In this document: one piece after another, positions 19,746-29,594 of the stretch | Position numbering within the stretch: the first letter of the stretch is position 1 | How the letters are laid out: each line of letters opens with the position of its first letter | Assembly: GCF_023617305.1 (NCBI RefSeq) | Contig: NZ_CP081485.1 | Location: 672,501 to 736,500 of the forward strand | Direction of reading: 5' to 3' | DNA: 64,000 nt | From: Methanobrevibacter sp. TLL-48-HuF1 | GTDB lineage: Archaea > Methanobacteriota > Methanobacteria > Methanobacteriales > Methanobacteriaceae | The notes under the pieces: generated by a model | The model's input: only the letters and a program-made list of their open reading frames with translations | Told to the model about the DNA's origin: nothing | Database searches by the model: none | Translations under genes and position numbers: made by a program

Positions 19746-20620
19746 TCAATCCCCTCCGCACCAATACCATATTTATTTTGAACATAATTTGCTACTAATA
19801 ATAAAGCTGCGATTATAATAAATAATACAACAGCAGTACCGAATAATGCATTATAATGTAATCCGGTTGCATAACCCATTTCCAATGCAATATTTGTTGT
19901 AAGTGTCCTAACCGGAGCAAATATTGATCCTGGAACTTGAGCAACATTACCTGCCACCATAATTACAGCCAAAGTCTCACCAATCGCCCTTCCAATACCA
20001 AGAATGATTGCGGTAATTATTCCTGGCAATGCAGATGGGAAAATTATATGACGAATTGTTTGCCAATGAGTAGATCCAAGACCTAATGCGGCTTCTCTAT
20101 ACTCACCAGGAACTGCTTTAATTGCATCCTGGGAAACTGATATGATTGTTGGTAATATCATGACAGATAAAATTAAAGCAGCTGTAAATACACTAAATCC
20201 GGTACCTCCAAAATTTTGACGTACAATAGGCACTAAAACTGTTAAACCAAAAAATCCATAAACTACTGAAGGAATTCCAGATAATGTTTGGATAACCGGT
20301 TTTAAAAACAATTTTATTTTATCAGGAGCTATTTCTTCCATAAATATAGCACATAATAAAGATAATGGAACAGCTATCACCAATGAAAGTAAAGTTACAA
20401 ATATTGAACCTATAATCATTGGGAAAACACCAAATTGACCATCATTAGGAGCCCAGTTACTGCCTGTTAAAAAATGGAAAAATCCATATGACTGAAATGC
20501 AGGAATTGCCTCACTAACAATAAATGCCAATATAACAAAAATAACAAAAATGGAAAAGATTGCTGTTATAAACAATCCTTTCTCAATAAAAAATTCACTA
20601 AAGTTTTTAGTTTCCATCAA
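19742..20620 (-). CDS. pstC: Phosphate ABC transporter permease PstC
   Basis: This 292-residue protein has six membrane segments and the loop [18 protein letters not shown], the EAA coupling motif. [18 protein letters not shown] is a PstC hallmark. It forms the channel with PstA and lies 12 bp after pstS. Confidence 0.92.
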   Translation of the reverse strand: MMETKNFSEFFIEKGLFITAIFSIFVIFVILAFIVSEAIPAFQSYGFFHFLTGSNWAPNDGQFGVFPMIIGSIFVTLLSLVIAVPLSLLCAIFMEEIAPDKIKLFLKPVIQTLSGIPSVVYGFFGLTVLVPIVRQNFGGTGFSVFTAALILSVMILPTIISVSQDAIKAVPGEYREAALGLGSTHWQTIRHIIFPSALPGIITAIILGIGRAIGETLAVIMVAGNVAQVPGSIFAPVRTLTTNIALEMGYATGLHYNALFGTAVVLFIIIAALLLVANYVQNKYGIGAEGIE

Positions 20621-20632
20621 ACCACTATGAAT

Positions 20633-21442
20633 CTATTTTGAAGTCTTAATAATTTTTTCATCAGCTAATACTTTACCACCATCATCACTTAATACCCAAT
20701 CGATGAAGTTTTTGGTCTCGCCAGTAGGTTCACCATTGGTTAAGAATAAGAATGGTCTTTGAAGTTCGTATGAACCATCTGCAATAGTAGCATCAGACGG
20801 TGCAACTCCATTTACATTAACTGCTTTAATATCATCACTAATATGAGCATAAGATACAAAACCAATTGCATTAGGATCTTGGGAAACAGATTGTTTTACT
20901 GCTTCAGTAGAACTTTGAACAACAGCATCATCTTTAATTTTGCTGTCACCCATAACAATACTTTCAAATGCATCTAAAGTACCTGAACCTTCTTCACGTG
21001 TGATGACATTTATTTTTCCATCACTTCCACCTACTTGATTCCAGTTGGTAATGTTACCAGAGAAAATTCCTTGAAGCTGTTCATCGGATAAATCTGAAAC
21101 TTGGTTTTGAGGATTGATTGCAATTACAATTCCGTCTTTTCCTAATTCATATTGTTTTAAGGAACTGTTATTGTCTAAAGCTTTTGAACACATACCAATA
21201 TCAGCAGATCCATCTTCAGCACTTTTGATACCTACACTAGATCCTCCACCTTGCACATTGATTTGAGCATCAGGGTGTGATTCTTTATAAACTTCTACTA
21301 ACTTTTCAGCAACAGGTTGAACTGAGGTTGATCCTGCCACTTGAACTTTTGATGATCCTGCATCTGCAGAAATAATCAAAGCACCTGCAATTATAACAAT
21401 AATTGCTATAATACCAATTAAATATTTATTTTTCTTTTTCAT
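20633..21442 (-). CDS. pstS: Phosphate-binding protein PstS
   Basis: This protein of about 269 residues has an N-terminal hydrophobic anchor or signal and the substrate loops AGSTSVQPVAEKL, GGGSSVGIKSA and REEGSGTLDAFES that grip phosphate. The start is taken as ATG 21442 behind TGAGGAGA; the longer frame from GTG 21454 would translate the binding site. It is the first gene of the pst operon. Confidence 0.92.
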   Translation of the reverse strand: MKKKNKYLIGIIAIIVIIAGALIISADAGSSKVQVAGSTSVQPVAEKLVEVYKESHPDAQINVQGGGSSVGIKSAEDGSADIGMCSKALDNNSSLKQYELGKDGIVIAINPQNQVSDLSDEQLQGIFSGNITNWNQVGGSDGKINVITREEGSGTLDAFESIVMGDSKIKDDAVVQSSTEAVKQSVSQDPNAIGFVSYAHISDDIKAVNVNGVAPSDATIADGSYELQRPFLFLTNGEPTGETKNFIDWVLSDDGGKVLADEKIIKTSK

Positions 21443-21475
21443 TTTTCTCCTCACATAACTGTTTTAACAAAGCCA

Positions 21476-21578
21476 TATATAAATGTTGCTTTTTGTGAAT
21501 AAATGTTCCCAATTAGTGAAATTAAGGTCTTAGAAGACTGTATTTTTTATGAAATAAAATTCTCAAAAAGTGAATAAA
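21476..21578 (-). promoter_or_regulatory. pst promoter with GTGAA repeats
   Basis: A minus-strand TTTATATAT box lies at 21476-21484. Upstream of it (higher coordinates) are GTGAATAAA at 21495-21503, GTGAAATTA at 21516-21524 and GTGAATAAA at 21570-21578, read on the + strand. The first two are 21 bp apart, two helical turns. These are candidate phosphate-responsive sites; no such motif is known to me for this genus. Confidence 0.4.
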
Positions 21579-21605
21579 AATAGAAAAATAAAAAAAATAA
21601 TGAGA

Positions 21606-22487
21606 TTACCTAAATGTGCGGGGAGTGGTAGATCTAGGTATATTCTTATGGAATTCAATAGCTACATCAATAATTTCTATAGAAATGTCCCCTATTCTTT
21701 CAAAGGCTTTAACAACCCTAAATAAGTACATGAAATAATTAGAACGTTCTTTTTCATCAAATGAATTTTCAGCCATTTGAGTAGCTATTATATTAATGGA
21801 TTTGTTTTGAAGCATATGCATAGATTCTTCAAAATCCATAATATCTTCTTTAAGATTAGTTTTTCCTTCTAAAAATGCAAGCATAGCTGATCTGATCATC
21901 TTTTGAGCAGTTTTATACATTTTCTTTAAATTTTTAAGAATAGTTTCATCAACTTCATAAACATCTTCAATTACGAACTTTGCAATATGCCCGCAATAAT
22001 CACCTATACGCTCCAAATCATAAGCCACTTCATTATAAAGCATGGATTTTGATAATTCAGAATGCTGATTAATACTAACAATAGTTTCAACAGATGTTCT
22101 TACTTTTTCAACCATATTATTAGTAGTATAATCCATTTCTAAAGCAGCATTAGCTTTATTTTCATCATATTCATAAACAGCATCAAATGACTCCTGTAAT
22201 TGAGATTGAACATGTTTAGCCATGTTAGACAACATATCATTAACTAAAACATATCCTGAATCATTACTTGGAGCATAATCTCCAAAAGATTCTGCTAACT
22301 TTTCGTATACTTTTAAATCAACCATGTATGCTCTTTTAACAGTTCCATCTTTTACAAGAGGCTGAAGTAGCTGAGTAACATAACGGCGTGTTATCCCCAG
22401 TTTTTCAGCTATTTCATCTTGAGTAGCGGGGTTTTCATATAAGATACAATCCAAAATATCTTTCAATGTTTTATTTTTTTTACTCAT
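21606..22487 (-). CDS. PhoU-domain regulator with N-terminal winged helix
   Basis: This 293-residue protein starts with a helix-turn-helix (NPATQDEIAEKLGITRRYVTQLLQPLV, quoted in part by sense: residues 20-45). It continues with two PhoU-like helical repeats (YDLERIGDYCGHIAKFV and FERIGDISIEIIDVAI). A PhoU sensor fused to a DNA-binding domain suggests a phosphate-responsive transcription regulator, well placed to control the pst operon that starts 164 bp downstream of its stop. It is co-directional with the membrane-protein gene upstream. Confidence 0.8.
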   Translation of the reverse strand: MSKKNKTLKDILDCILYENPATQDEIAEKLGITRRYVTQLLQPLVKDGTVKRAYMVDLKVYEKLAESFGDYAPSNDSGYVLVNDMLSNMAKHVQSQLQESFDAVYEYDENKANAALEMDYTTNNMVEKVRTSVETIVSINQHSELSKSMLYNEVAYDLERIGDYCGHIAKFVIEDVYEVDETILKNLKKMYKTAQKMIRSAMLAFLEGKTNLKEDIMDFEESMHMLQNKSINIIATQMAENSFDEKERSNYFMYLFRVVKAFERIGDISIEIIDVAIEFHKNIPRSTTPRTFR

Positions 22488-22492
22488 ACTAT

Positions 22493-23299
22493 CTACTTTT
22501 TATAGTCATCTAAAAACTCATTAGTTTCAAATTGAATGTTTTCAGAAGATTTGTTTATTTGATTTCGTCTAACTTTATGTGTTACTGGTTTTTCCCTATA
22601 ACCATGCTCCCTATAACTACTATCCCTTGAAGATACATTCCTTCTGTTTTGATGAATTTGTATTAACTTAAGGTCGTCCAAATTTTGTTGACTAACTGGA
22701 CGTTTTTTAATTTCGCTTTTAGCTTCTTTAGCAGACATTAAAATCTTATAAATTACTGAGGATAATAATATAAATGCAATTAAAGCTATTGGGAAACCAA
22801 AATAATGGAATATATAATATAACACTAAAAATCCACTATCACAGAAACCTTTAGCTAAAAATATCAATCCAATAAATGCAATTAAACCTCCATGAGATTT
22901 TTTAATAAAATCGGGTTTTAATACAAATGGATAAACACTCATAGCTAACAAAGAGAAACCTAAAACTCTATATAAATTATTATCTGCAACATTTTGAAGA
23001 GATAAATACACATTTAAAAATGTTGACGGTAAAAATCCCATTTCAGACAACATAGCAAAAATTAACAATAGCTGAATTAATGCCATAACAATTAATGGAA
23101 ATGAATATGCTATTTCCCACTCAAAATTAGCTTTAAGCTTTGCATTATCAACCGGTTTTTGCAATGCTTCTGAAAGCACATTGTAAAGTACGGAAGACAA
23201 TACAGAACCAATAATAGTCCCCGCAACTCCAAGCACTGCAGTAGTAATAGCTACAAATGCTGAAATAAAAGCCACTAAAATAATTTTTGAATGATTCAA
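22493..23299 (-). CDS. Membrane protein of unknown function beside the phosphate regulator
   Basis: This 268-residue protein has about five or six hydrophobic segments in residues 5-180. A hydrophilic basic tail rich in Arg, Ser and His (YREHGYREKPVTHKVRRN) probably lies in the cytoplasm. It ends 5 bp before the HTH-PhoU gene and is probably co-transcribed with it. No family is recognised; a Yip1-like layout is possible. Confidence 0.5.
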   Translation of the reverse strand: MNHSKIILVAFISAFVAITTAVLGVAGTIIGSVLSSVLYNVLSEALQKPVDNAKLKANFEWEIAYSFPLIVMALIQLLLIFAMLSEMGFLPSTFLNVYLSLQNVADNNLYRVLGFSLLAMSVYPFVLKPDFIKKSHGGLIAFIGLIFLAKGFCDSGFLVLYYIFHYFGFPIALIAFILLSSVIYKILMSAKEAKSEIKKRPVSQQNLDDLKLIQIHQNRRNVSSRDSSYREHGYREKPVTHKVRRNQINKSSENIQFETNEFLDDYKK

Positions 23300-23397
23300 A
23301 TTTTCACCTTCATTATATTTAATATAATTAAAAAAATGTAATAAACATTTTTATCACTTATTACATTTTATTATTTAATTAATTTATAAGTTTAGGT

Positions 23398-24900
23398 TTA
23401 TACAATATTAAATGCATTTGGGACTTTATTTAAAATTTTATTACTAATGCCGGGAACTGTTGAAGATATAATAGAACTGTCTGCTTGATTGGCACTATTT
23501 ACATCACCATCTCCAGGAATAATAGTTGCATCTAATGCATCCTGTAAATTCTCAACAGTCATGCGTTGAACCCATGGGTCTGCATCAGAGATAATAATTT
23601 CATCAACTTGCTTATCTAATTCATTAGCTATTACCCAGGAAAGGAACCTTCCACCAAGCAATGCTACACTATTTCCATTAACAGAATTTACAATATCATT
23701 TAAATCATTTTTTAAAGTAAGATTTTTATACATTTTTGAATTAATTAAAGTAGCCCAATGTGCATCCCCAACAGTATATGCACCAATCTTTTTTGGATAA
23801 ATATAATCTCTTCCAGCTATTTTAATAGCTGTTGTAAGAGGTATTAAATCTTCTTTTAAAACCGGGACCTGAACATTAGGATTATGGACTTCTTCCTTCA
23901 TTATTTGCATTATTCTTGGAAGACCAAATTTACCTCTTCTTGCAGTTCCAGGCTCATAACCACACATATATCCATGATGATTTTTTGGAAAACCAGTTAT
24001 AATAACATTCAGACCTGATCTGAGGCCTACTCTACATTCCCTTTCATAAGCACCATTAGTACCTACAACTTTACCTGGACATAATATTCTTGAAGCTGCA
24101 ACTGCTTTTGCAAATGCTTCAACAGGATTTTTAGCAGCATTATATGGTCCTCCTTCAAGTACAAAAACATCCGCACCTATTTCAATAGCTTTTTCAAAAC
24201 CGGTAATGAGATCATCATAACCATCACCAATAAACATGATGGCTTCAAGGCCTCTCTGATATTTTTTAGCCAAGTCGGCTATATCAACTGCTTCTCTGTA
24301 AGGTGCTGCATGACCTTCACCAGTTTGCTCACTAGTTAAATTAATAGCTACTGAAGAGGATAATTTTACCCATTCTTCCTTATCTGAAGATTCTGCTTTT
24401 TCCTTATCAATTAATCTTTCATGAATTCTGTCTCTCGGACATTCAGTATAAACCGGTCCTTTATTATAACATTCACCACCACATCCTACAATATTTTGTG
24501 GAAGTCTCATAGGTCCGTTTTCACCAAAATGATCTAAATCAAGTGGAACATCAACACTATCATATACCTTCCTCATTACTTCAATGCCACGCATCCCATG
24601 TTTTTCAGCAATATCTGCAAATGCATATGCACAAATATGAATAGGCAATCCCAACATATCTGATAAACGGCAGTTTCCAAGTAATTCCATTAATTCCAAG
24701 TCAGATGCACATGTTCCAACAACAGCTTCAGTTAAATCACAGCCTAATGGAAATCTTTTAAATTTCATTCCCAATTTCATTGTGTCCTCTAAAGACAATT
24801 CAGAAATTGCATCAACAACTTCAACTACATTTTTATCCATTTTAGATAATTCAATAGCTGCATCGTCATCAACAATAGCTTCTTTAATTAAATCATACAT
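23398..24900 (-). CDS. hmdC: [Fe]-hydrogenase cofactor biosynthesis protein HmdC (HcgG)
   Basis: The protein has 500 residues. It matches the HmdC family (TIGR03958) that co-occurs with hmd. Recognisable stretches are FKRFPLGCDLTEAVVGTC, NIVGCGGECYNKGPVYTECPRDR and NHHGYMCGYEPGTARRG, rich in conserved cysteines that may bind an iron-sulfur cluster or iron. Equating HmdC with HcgG is from memory. It is thought to act in assembly of the guanylylpyridinol iron cofactor, but its reaction is not settled. It is divergent from hmd across a 509-bp intergenic region. Confidence 0.82.
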   Translation of the reverse strand: MYDLIKEAIVDDDAAIELSKMDKNVVEVVDAISELSLEDTMKLGMKFKRFPLGCDLTEAVVGTCASDLELMELLGNCRLSDMLGLPIHICAYAFADIAEKHGMRGIEVMRKVYDSVDVPLDLDHFGENGPMRLPQNIVGCGGECYNKGPVYTECPRDRIHERLIDKEKAESSDKEEWVKLSSSVAINLTSEQTGEGHAAPYREAVDIADLAKKYQRGLEAIMFIGDGYDDLITGFEKAIEIGADVFVLEGGPYNAAKNPVEAFAKAVAASRILCPGKVVGTNGAYERECRVGLRSGLNVIITGFPKNHHGYMCGYEPGTARRGKFGLPRIMQIMKEEVHNPNVQVPVLKEDLIPLTTAIKIAGRDYIYPKKIGAYTVGDAHWATLINSKMYKNLTLKNDLNDIVNSVNGNSVALLGGRFLSWVIANELDKQVDEIIISDADPWVQRMTVENLQDALDATIIPGDGDVNSANQADSSIISSTVPGISNKILNKVPNAFNIV

Positions 24901-25185
24901 TTGATTACAACCTCTAAATTTAATTAAATATATTATATGAACATATCAAATAAATAAATTTTGTTTTATAAGTTAAGAACAATTTATTCCCAATAGCTAA
25001 AAATATCCTAACTTAAGTACGATAATAAGTTTTTAAAAATCGTATATAAAAAAACAAGCTATAACGAATAGAATTATAATAGCAATACTTAAAAAAAGGC
25101 CAAAATAACTTAAAAAAATCAAAAGTAATACAAAAATAAAAAAACGAAAATATAAGTTAATACTACTAAAAAAACAGATATAAAA

Positions 25186-25303
25186 ACTTATATATTGTAA
25201 AGATATAATAATTTAATTGTTACTACAACTGCTGAATTCAGCGAAAATTATTTAAAAATTAGAATAGATGTTTGCTAACAAACATGAAGTTCTTTTATAT
25301 AAT
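25186..25303 (+). promoter_or_regulatory. hmd upstream region: candidate promoters and leader hairpins
   Basis: The 509 bp between hmdC and hmd (24901-25409) is AT-rich and without genes. TATA-like boxes on the hmd strand lie at about 25186-25194 and 25292-25303. Between them are the palindrome GCTGAATTCAGC (25231-25242) and a perfect hairpin ATGTTTG/CAAACAT (25268-25274 with 25279-25285). If the first promoter is used, these would sit in a leader of about 200 nt; if the second is used, they are upstream DNA sites. Confidence 0.4.
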
Positions 25304-25409
25304 TAATAGGGAGATTATTAAGGCACATTTTAAATAATTATTATGTAGTAAATGTTTTTTAAGAAACTTAAAAAATAAAATGTATATATGTTTTAAAGGA
25401 GACAAAATA

Positions 25410-26423
25410 ATGAAAGTAGCAATTTTAGGTGCAGGATGTTACAGAACTCATGCTGCAAGTGGTATTACAAACTTTACAAGAGCTTGTGAAGTTGCAGAAG
25501 AAACCGGAAAAGAAAAAATCGCAATGACTCACTCTACTATCGAAATGGGTGCAGAATTATTACACCTTGCTGGAGTAGACGAAGTAGTTGTATCTGACCC
25601 TGTATTTGACAACGACTTTACTGTAGTAGATGACTTCGATTTCCAAGAAGTAATTGCAGCACACAAAGCTGGTAAAGCAGAAGATGTAATGCCTGACATC
25701 AGAGCAAAAGTAAATGAGTTAGCTGAATCCCTCCCTACACCACCTAAAGCAGCTATACACTTCGTAGATCCTGAAGATTTAGGAATGAAAACCATGAACG
25801 ATGATGCAGCAGCAGTAGCTGACGCTGACTGGGTAATGACCTGGTTACCAGAAGGTGGAATGCAAAAACCTATCATCGAAAAATTCGCAGGAGAACTCAA
25901 AGAAGGAGCTATCCTCACTCACGCATGTACCATTCCTACCACCGAATTCAAAAAAATATTCGACGAATGTGGAGCAAACGTAAACGTAGCTTCATACCAC
26001 CCAGGTGCTGTACCTGAAATGAAAGGTCAAGCATACATCGGTGAAGGATATGCTGATGAAGCATCCATCAAAACTTTATTAGAATTAGGTGAAAAAGCAA
26101 GAGGATCTGCATTCACATTACCTGCAAACTTATTAGGTCCTGTATGTGATATGTGTTCCGCTGTAACTGCAATTACTTACGCAGGTATCTTAGCTTACAG
26201 AGACACTGTAACTCAAATTTTAGGTGCACCTGCTGGATTTGCACAAATGATGGCTAACGAAGCTTTAACCCAAGTTACTGCTTTAATGCAAGATGAAGGT
26301 ATTGACAAAATGGATGAAGCTTTAAACCCTGGTGCATTACTCGGTACTGCTGACTCAATGAACTTCGGTCCATTAGCAGAAATCGTACCTACTGTTTTAG
26401 AAAACTTAGAAAAAAGAAGCTAA
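25410..26423 (+). CDS. hmd: 5,10-methenyltetrahydromethanopterin hydrogenase, [Fe]-hydrogenase
   Basis: This 337-residue enzyme reversibly reduces methenyl-H4MPT with H2 to methylene-H4MPT using the FeGP cofactor. The N-terminus MKVAILGAGCYRTHAASG is the nucleotide-binding loop and includes catalytic His14. ILTHACTIPTTEF holds Cys173, equivalent to the iron-ligating Cys176 of Methanocaldococcus. The start is ATG 25410 with AAAGGAGA ahead; a longer frame to 25380 lacks a binding site. Codon choice is visibly more biased (many GAA, GTA, AAC and TTC codons) than in neighbours, as expected for a highly expressed gene. Confidence 0.95.
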   Translation: MKVAILGAGCYRTHAASGITNFTRACEVAEETGKEKIAMTHSTIEMGAELLHLAGVDEVVVSDPVFDNDFTVVDDFDFQEVIAAHKAGKAEDVMPDIRAKVNELAESLPTPPKAAIHFVDPEDLGMKTMNDDAAAVADADWVMTWLPEGGMQKPIIEKFAGELKEGAILTHACTIPTTEFKKIFDECGANVNVASYHPGAVPEMKGQAYIGEGYADEASIKTLLELGEKARGSAFTLPANLLGPVCDMCSAVTAITYAGILAYRDTVTQILGAPAGFAQMMANEALTQVTALMQDEGIDKMDEALNPGALLGTADSMNFGPLAEIVPTVLENLEKRS

Positions 26424-26435
26424 GTGAAACACTTA

Positions 26436-26480
26436 AAATAAGTTCATGTTGATTTTATATCAACATATGAAACTTATTTT
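26436..26480 (+). terminator. Strong terminator hairpin after hmd
   Basis: A long imperfect inverted repeat (AAATAAGTT..ATGTTGAT paired with ATCAACAT..AACTTATTT) closes on a 5-nt loop at about 26454-26458 and runs into a T tract. It lies 12 bp after the hmd stop, so hmd is probably transcribed apart from hcgA. Confidence 0.65.
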
Positions 26481-26573
26481 TTAATAATTGAGTCAAATTA
26501 GCTATTAAAAAATAAGTTTACTATTTTTATACGGATTTTTATTATATTAATATTCTCAACCGAGGGTTCGAAA

Positions 26574-27572
26574 TTGATTGATGAAATTTTAAAAAAGGCT
26601 GTAAATAATAAAAAAATAAGTGATGAAGAATTTCTTCAATTATTAAAAATAAATAAAGAAGAAGACTTGAAAAAATTATGCGAAACTGCTGTCGCTATCA
26701 GAAACAAACATTCAAAACTAATTAAATTGACATCAACAGTACATATTACAAATAAATGTACCATTCAACCAAGATGCAAATATTGCGGATTTGCACCAAA
26801 AACCTCTAGCGAAGGATATTATGATTCTTTTTATAAAACAGATGAAGAAATACTTAAAGCTGCAATATCCATTGAAGAAGCAGGAATCCCTAGAGTAAGC
26901 TGCTCTGGAGGTTACGGTTACAAAGGCAAACAAGCAGTTAATGCAACAGAAATTGTTAAAAGCAATACTTCTTTAGAGATTTTAGTAAATGTTGGAGGAG
27001 ATTTAACTGAAAAATCAATTAACCAACTAGCTGATTTAAATGCAGATACTGTATGTTGTAATTTGGAAACCATTAATGAAGATGTTTTTAACTTTGTAAA
27101 ACCTGGAGAAACCTTAAAAGACAGAATTGAAACCTGTCAAAGAGTTAGTGATGCCGGAATTGAACTTTCATCAGGATTATTAATTGGACTTGGAGAATCT
27201 CTGGAAGACAGAATAGCTCACTTACGTTATTTAAATAATTTTGAAACACTTGGGGAAATTCCAATAATGGGATTTAACCCATATAAAGATACTCCAATGG
27301 CAAATCATCCACCTTCCCCACTGGAAGAACAGTTGAAAATTATTGCAGTAGTACGTATAATGTATCCTGAGATAAGGATTACAGTACCTACTCCAACTAT
27401 CGGTCCTAAAAATGTGGAATATTCTTTAAATGCTGGAGCTAATAATTTAGCTACCGTGATAGCTGATAATTATCCATTAGAAGTAAAAGGTGTAGGATCC
27501 CCTATTTGCGGAAACTATGATGATGTGGTTTTTGTTATAAATAAATTAGGATTAACACCACAAAGAATTTGA
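26574..27572 (+). CDS. hcgA: Radical SAM enzyme HcgA (HmdB) for FeGP cofactor
   Basis: This 332-residue protein is a BioB/ThiH-like radical SAM enzyme. Its cluster motif is CTIQPRCKYC, the C-x5-C-x2-C spacing characteristic of HmdB instead of the usual C-x3-C-x2-C. GGYGYKG and GLLIGLGESLEDR follow. It is thought to help build the pyridinol ring of the [Fe]-hydrogenase cofactor. It starts at TTG 26574 and opens a tight operon hcgABCDEF. Confidence 0.9.
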   Translation: MIDEILKKAVNNKKISDEEFLQLLKINKEEDLKKLCETAVAIRNKHSKLIKLTSTVHITNKCTIQPRCKYCGFAPKTSSEGYYDSFYKTDEEILKAAISIEEAGIPRVSCSGGYGYKGKQAVNATEIVKSNTSLEILVNVGGDLTEKSINQLADLNADTVCCNLETINEDVFNFVKPGETLKDRIETCQRVSDAGIELSSGLLIGLGESLEDRIAHLRYLNNFETLGEIPIMGFNPYKDTPMANHPPSPLEEQLKIIAVVRIMYPEIRITVPTPTIGPKNVEYSLNAGANNLATVIADNYPLEVKGVGSPICGNYDDVVFVINKLGLTPQRI

Positions 27573-27581
27573 GGCTAAACT

Positions 27582-28061
27582 ATGGCTTTTGAAGAGATGA
27601 TTAAAAAGGCATTAGACGAATCCAGAAATAACTGCCGTTTAGGAGATACTTTAGAGGAAGTACAGGAAATTCAAAACTATATTAAAAATGCTGAAAAGAT
27701 TTATATTCCAAACAAAAATGGAATTAAAGTTGATGTTTTAAATAAAGTTTTAAGAGAATATAATTTACCTGTCGCCAAAATACTCAAAATAAACACCAAT
27801 GAAGCAGACAGCAATCGCAGCCCTGCTTTTGCAAAAGCTATTATGGCATTGGATGTGTGTGATGCTGATTTAATAATAGCAAGAGGTCGTTTAGGATTGC
27901 CAGGTTCAGGATCACTTTTACTTTTTGTAGATAACAAAGGAAGAATACTGACCTGCGGAACATCCCCCTCTCATGCAATTAGTCAAAAAACTCTTGAAGA
28001 TGCTGTGTATGAAGAAGCAAATGAGGCTCTGCAAAAAATCGGATTTAAAAAAGAAGGCTAA
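27582..28061 (+). CDS. hcgB: FeGP cofactor guanylyltransferase HcgB
   Basis: This 159-residue protein matches HcgB, which joins GMP from GTP to the pyridinol precursor. Conserved stretches are DADLIIARGRLGLPGSGSLL and ILTCGTSPSHAIS. Length agrees with the family. It sits 9 bp after hcgA and 3 bp before hcgC. Confidence 0.88.
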   Translation: MAFEEMIKKALDESRNNCRLGDTLEEVQEIQNYIKNAEKIYIPNKNGIKVDVLNKVLREYNLPVAKILKINTNEADSNRSPAFAKAIMALDVCDADLIIARGRLGLPGSGSLLLFVDNKGRILTCGTSPSHAISQKTLEDAVYEEANEALQKIGFKKEG

Positions 28062-28064
28062 AAT

Positions 28065-28850
28065 ATGGATGTTGACACAGGAATAACTTCTGAAGTTTTT
28101 ACTATAAAATCTGAAACCAGACTAATAGATATTTTTAATAATATAATTAACAAAAAATCTGAAGCTTGTCTAAATTATATTGATAATTTGAATTTAGATA
28201 AAAACACTAAAATTGTTGTTGTGGGAACTTATTTTACTGGAATGGGAATTGTCAAAAAATTAAGCGAAAAATACAACAATATTCTGCTAATTGATATTTA
28301 TCCTCACTTAAAAGAATTATTGGACACAAATATTGGTGGAAATTATAAAAACAGTATAAATTTTTCAACAGATCTGGAGCTGATTAAATCTGGAGATGTG
28401 GTTATTGACACTACAGGTTTTGGAGGATTAAATGTTGAACAGTCATCTGAAATTAATGCTGAAGTATTTTTAATAGAAGACCCAGTAGCTGAAGATAATG
28501 ATAGCTTACTTAAAGATAAAAACAATATTCATGAAAGAATAAATTCAGTTAATTCATCAAATAAAGCTATCCTAAAAACTAAAGGAATAAATACTAAAAC
28601 ATCAGGAACAATGACTTTAACTATTGGTGTTTTGACAAATGCATTACAGGAATCCCAAAAAAAAGAAGGTGTTCTTTATAGTGCCTGCGAAATGGGCTTT
28701 TTTGAAGAGGTTATTTTCAAAGAAAAAAATATTCCAAAGTTTGTCGAATTAGTTAGCAAAAATGCTATGAAAATATCAACTATCAACCCCTTCAGCTGTG
28801 ATGATTTAATAAAAACACAATTAGATAAAATTGAATCTAAAATGATTTAA
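28065..28850 (+). CDS. hcgC: FeGP pyridinol methyltransferase HcgC
   Basis: This 261-residue protein has a central Rossmann-type segment (KIVVVGTYFTGMGIVKKL, then NILLIDIYP). It matches HcgC, which methylates C3 of the pyridinol using S-adenosylmethionine. Its SAM site differs from classical methyltransferases, which agrees with the lack of a GxGxG motif. It is followed immediately by hcgD with TAA and ATG adjacent. Confidence 0.85.
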   Translation: MDVDTGITSEVFTIKSETRLIDIFNNIINKKSEACLNYIDNLNLDKNTKIVVVGTYFTGMGIVKKLSEKYNNILLIDIYPHLKELLDTNIGGNYKNSINFSTDLELIKSGDVVIDTTGFGGLNVEQSSEINAEVFLIEDPVAEDNDSLLKDKNNIHERINSVNSSNKAILKTKGINTKTSGTMTLTIGVLTNALQESQKKEGVLYSACEMGFFEEVIFKEKNIPKFVELVSKNAMKISTINPFSCDDLIKTQLDKIESKMI

Positions 28851-29546
28851 ATGAAACTTAAAGAAATTATTGAGTTTATAGATGAGAATATACCTAAAAA
28901 TCTGGCTTTGAAAAATGATGAAATAGGTTTTAGAAAAGAATATGATTTGAATCAGAATATAAACTCCATTGAAATATTTATGGATTTATATCCTGAATTT
29001 GATACTCAAAAAGCAGATACTTTAATTCTAACTCATCATCCACCATTATTCAATCCGAAAACACCAACTTACACAATTCATTCAAATTGGGACATTATTA
29101 ATGGAGGAGCTAATGAAGCACTAGCTGAAACATTAAAATTAGATGTTATATCACCATTTGACAAAACTACAAATATTGGAAGAATCTGCAAAACAGACAA
29201 AACATTTGGTAAATTTGAAAAAGATATTTCAGATAGTTTTAAAGAAATCAGAATTGTAAATAAACCTCCCAACAACAAAAAACTTAATAAAATTGGAATA
29301 ATTTCAGGCTTCGGTCTTAAAAATCCAGAGTATGTCACATTAGCCAAGAAATTAAATTTAGATTTACTGATATCTGGAGATTTAACTCAGGAAAGTGCAA
29401 TTTTAGCTAAAAACTTGGATATTGCTTTAATTGACCTGGGCCATCACAGCAGCGAAGTTCCCGGATTATACAAATTAGAAGAATTGTTAAAACCGCTTAA
29501 TGTTAAATGTGAAGTTGTTAATATAAATCCCTGGGAAAATATATAA
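28851..29546 (+). CDS. hcgD: NIF3-like protein HcgD
   Basis: The 231-residue protein shows the NIF3 dinuclear metal motif: LILTHHPPLF near residue 60 and DLGHHSSEVPG near residue 197. HcgD binds iron and is proposed to deliver it to the FeGP cofactor. It begins on the codon after the hcgC stop. A 48-bp gap follows before hcgE. Confidence 0.88.
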   Translation: MKLKEIIEFIDENIPKNLALKNDEIGFRKEYDLNQNINSIEIFMDLYPEFDTQKADTLILTHHPPLFNPKTPTYTIHSNWDIINGGANEALAETLKLDVISPFDKTTNIGRICKTDKTFGKFEKDISDSFKEIRIVNKPPNNKKLNKIGIISGFGLKNPEYVTLAKKLNLDLLISGDLTQESAILAKNLDIALIDLGHHSSEVPGLYKLEELLKPLNVKCEVVNINPWENI

Positions 29547-29594
29547 AATATAATTAGAATAACAATAGTTATACAAAATCTGGAGAATATTGAA

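Noticed and set aside
25125-25131. GTAATAC near hmd as a copy of the cbi operator half-site
   Set aside because: Only one arm is present; no GTATTAC partner lies 25 bp on either side, and a 7-mer is expected by chance in AT-rich DNA.
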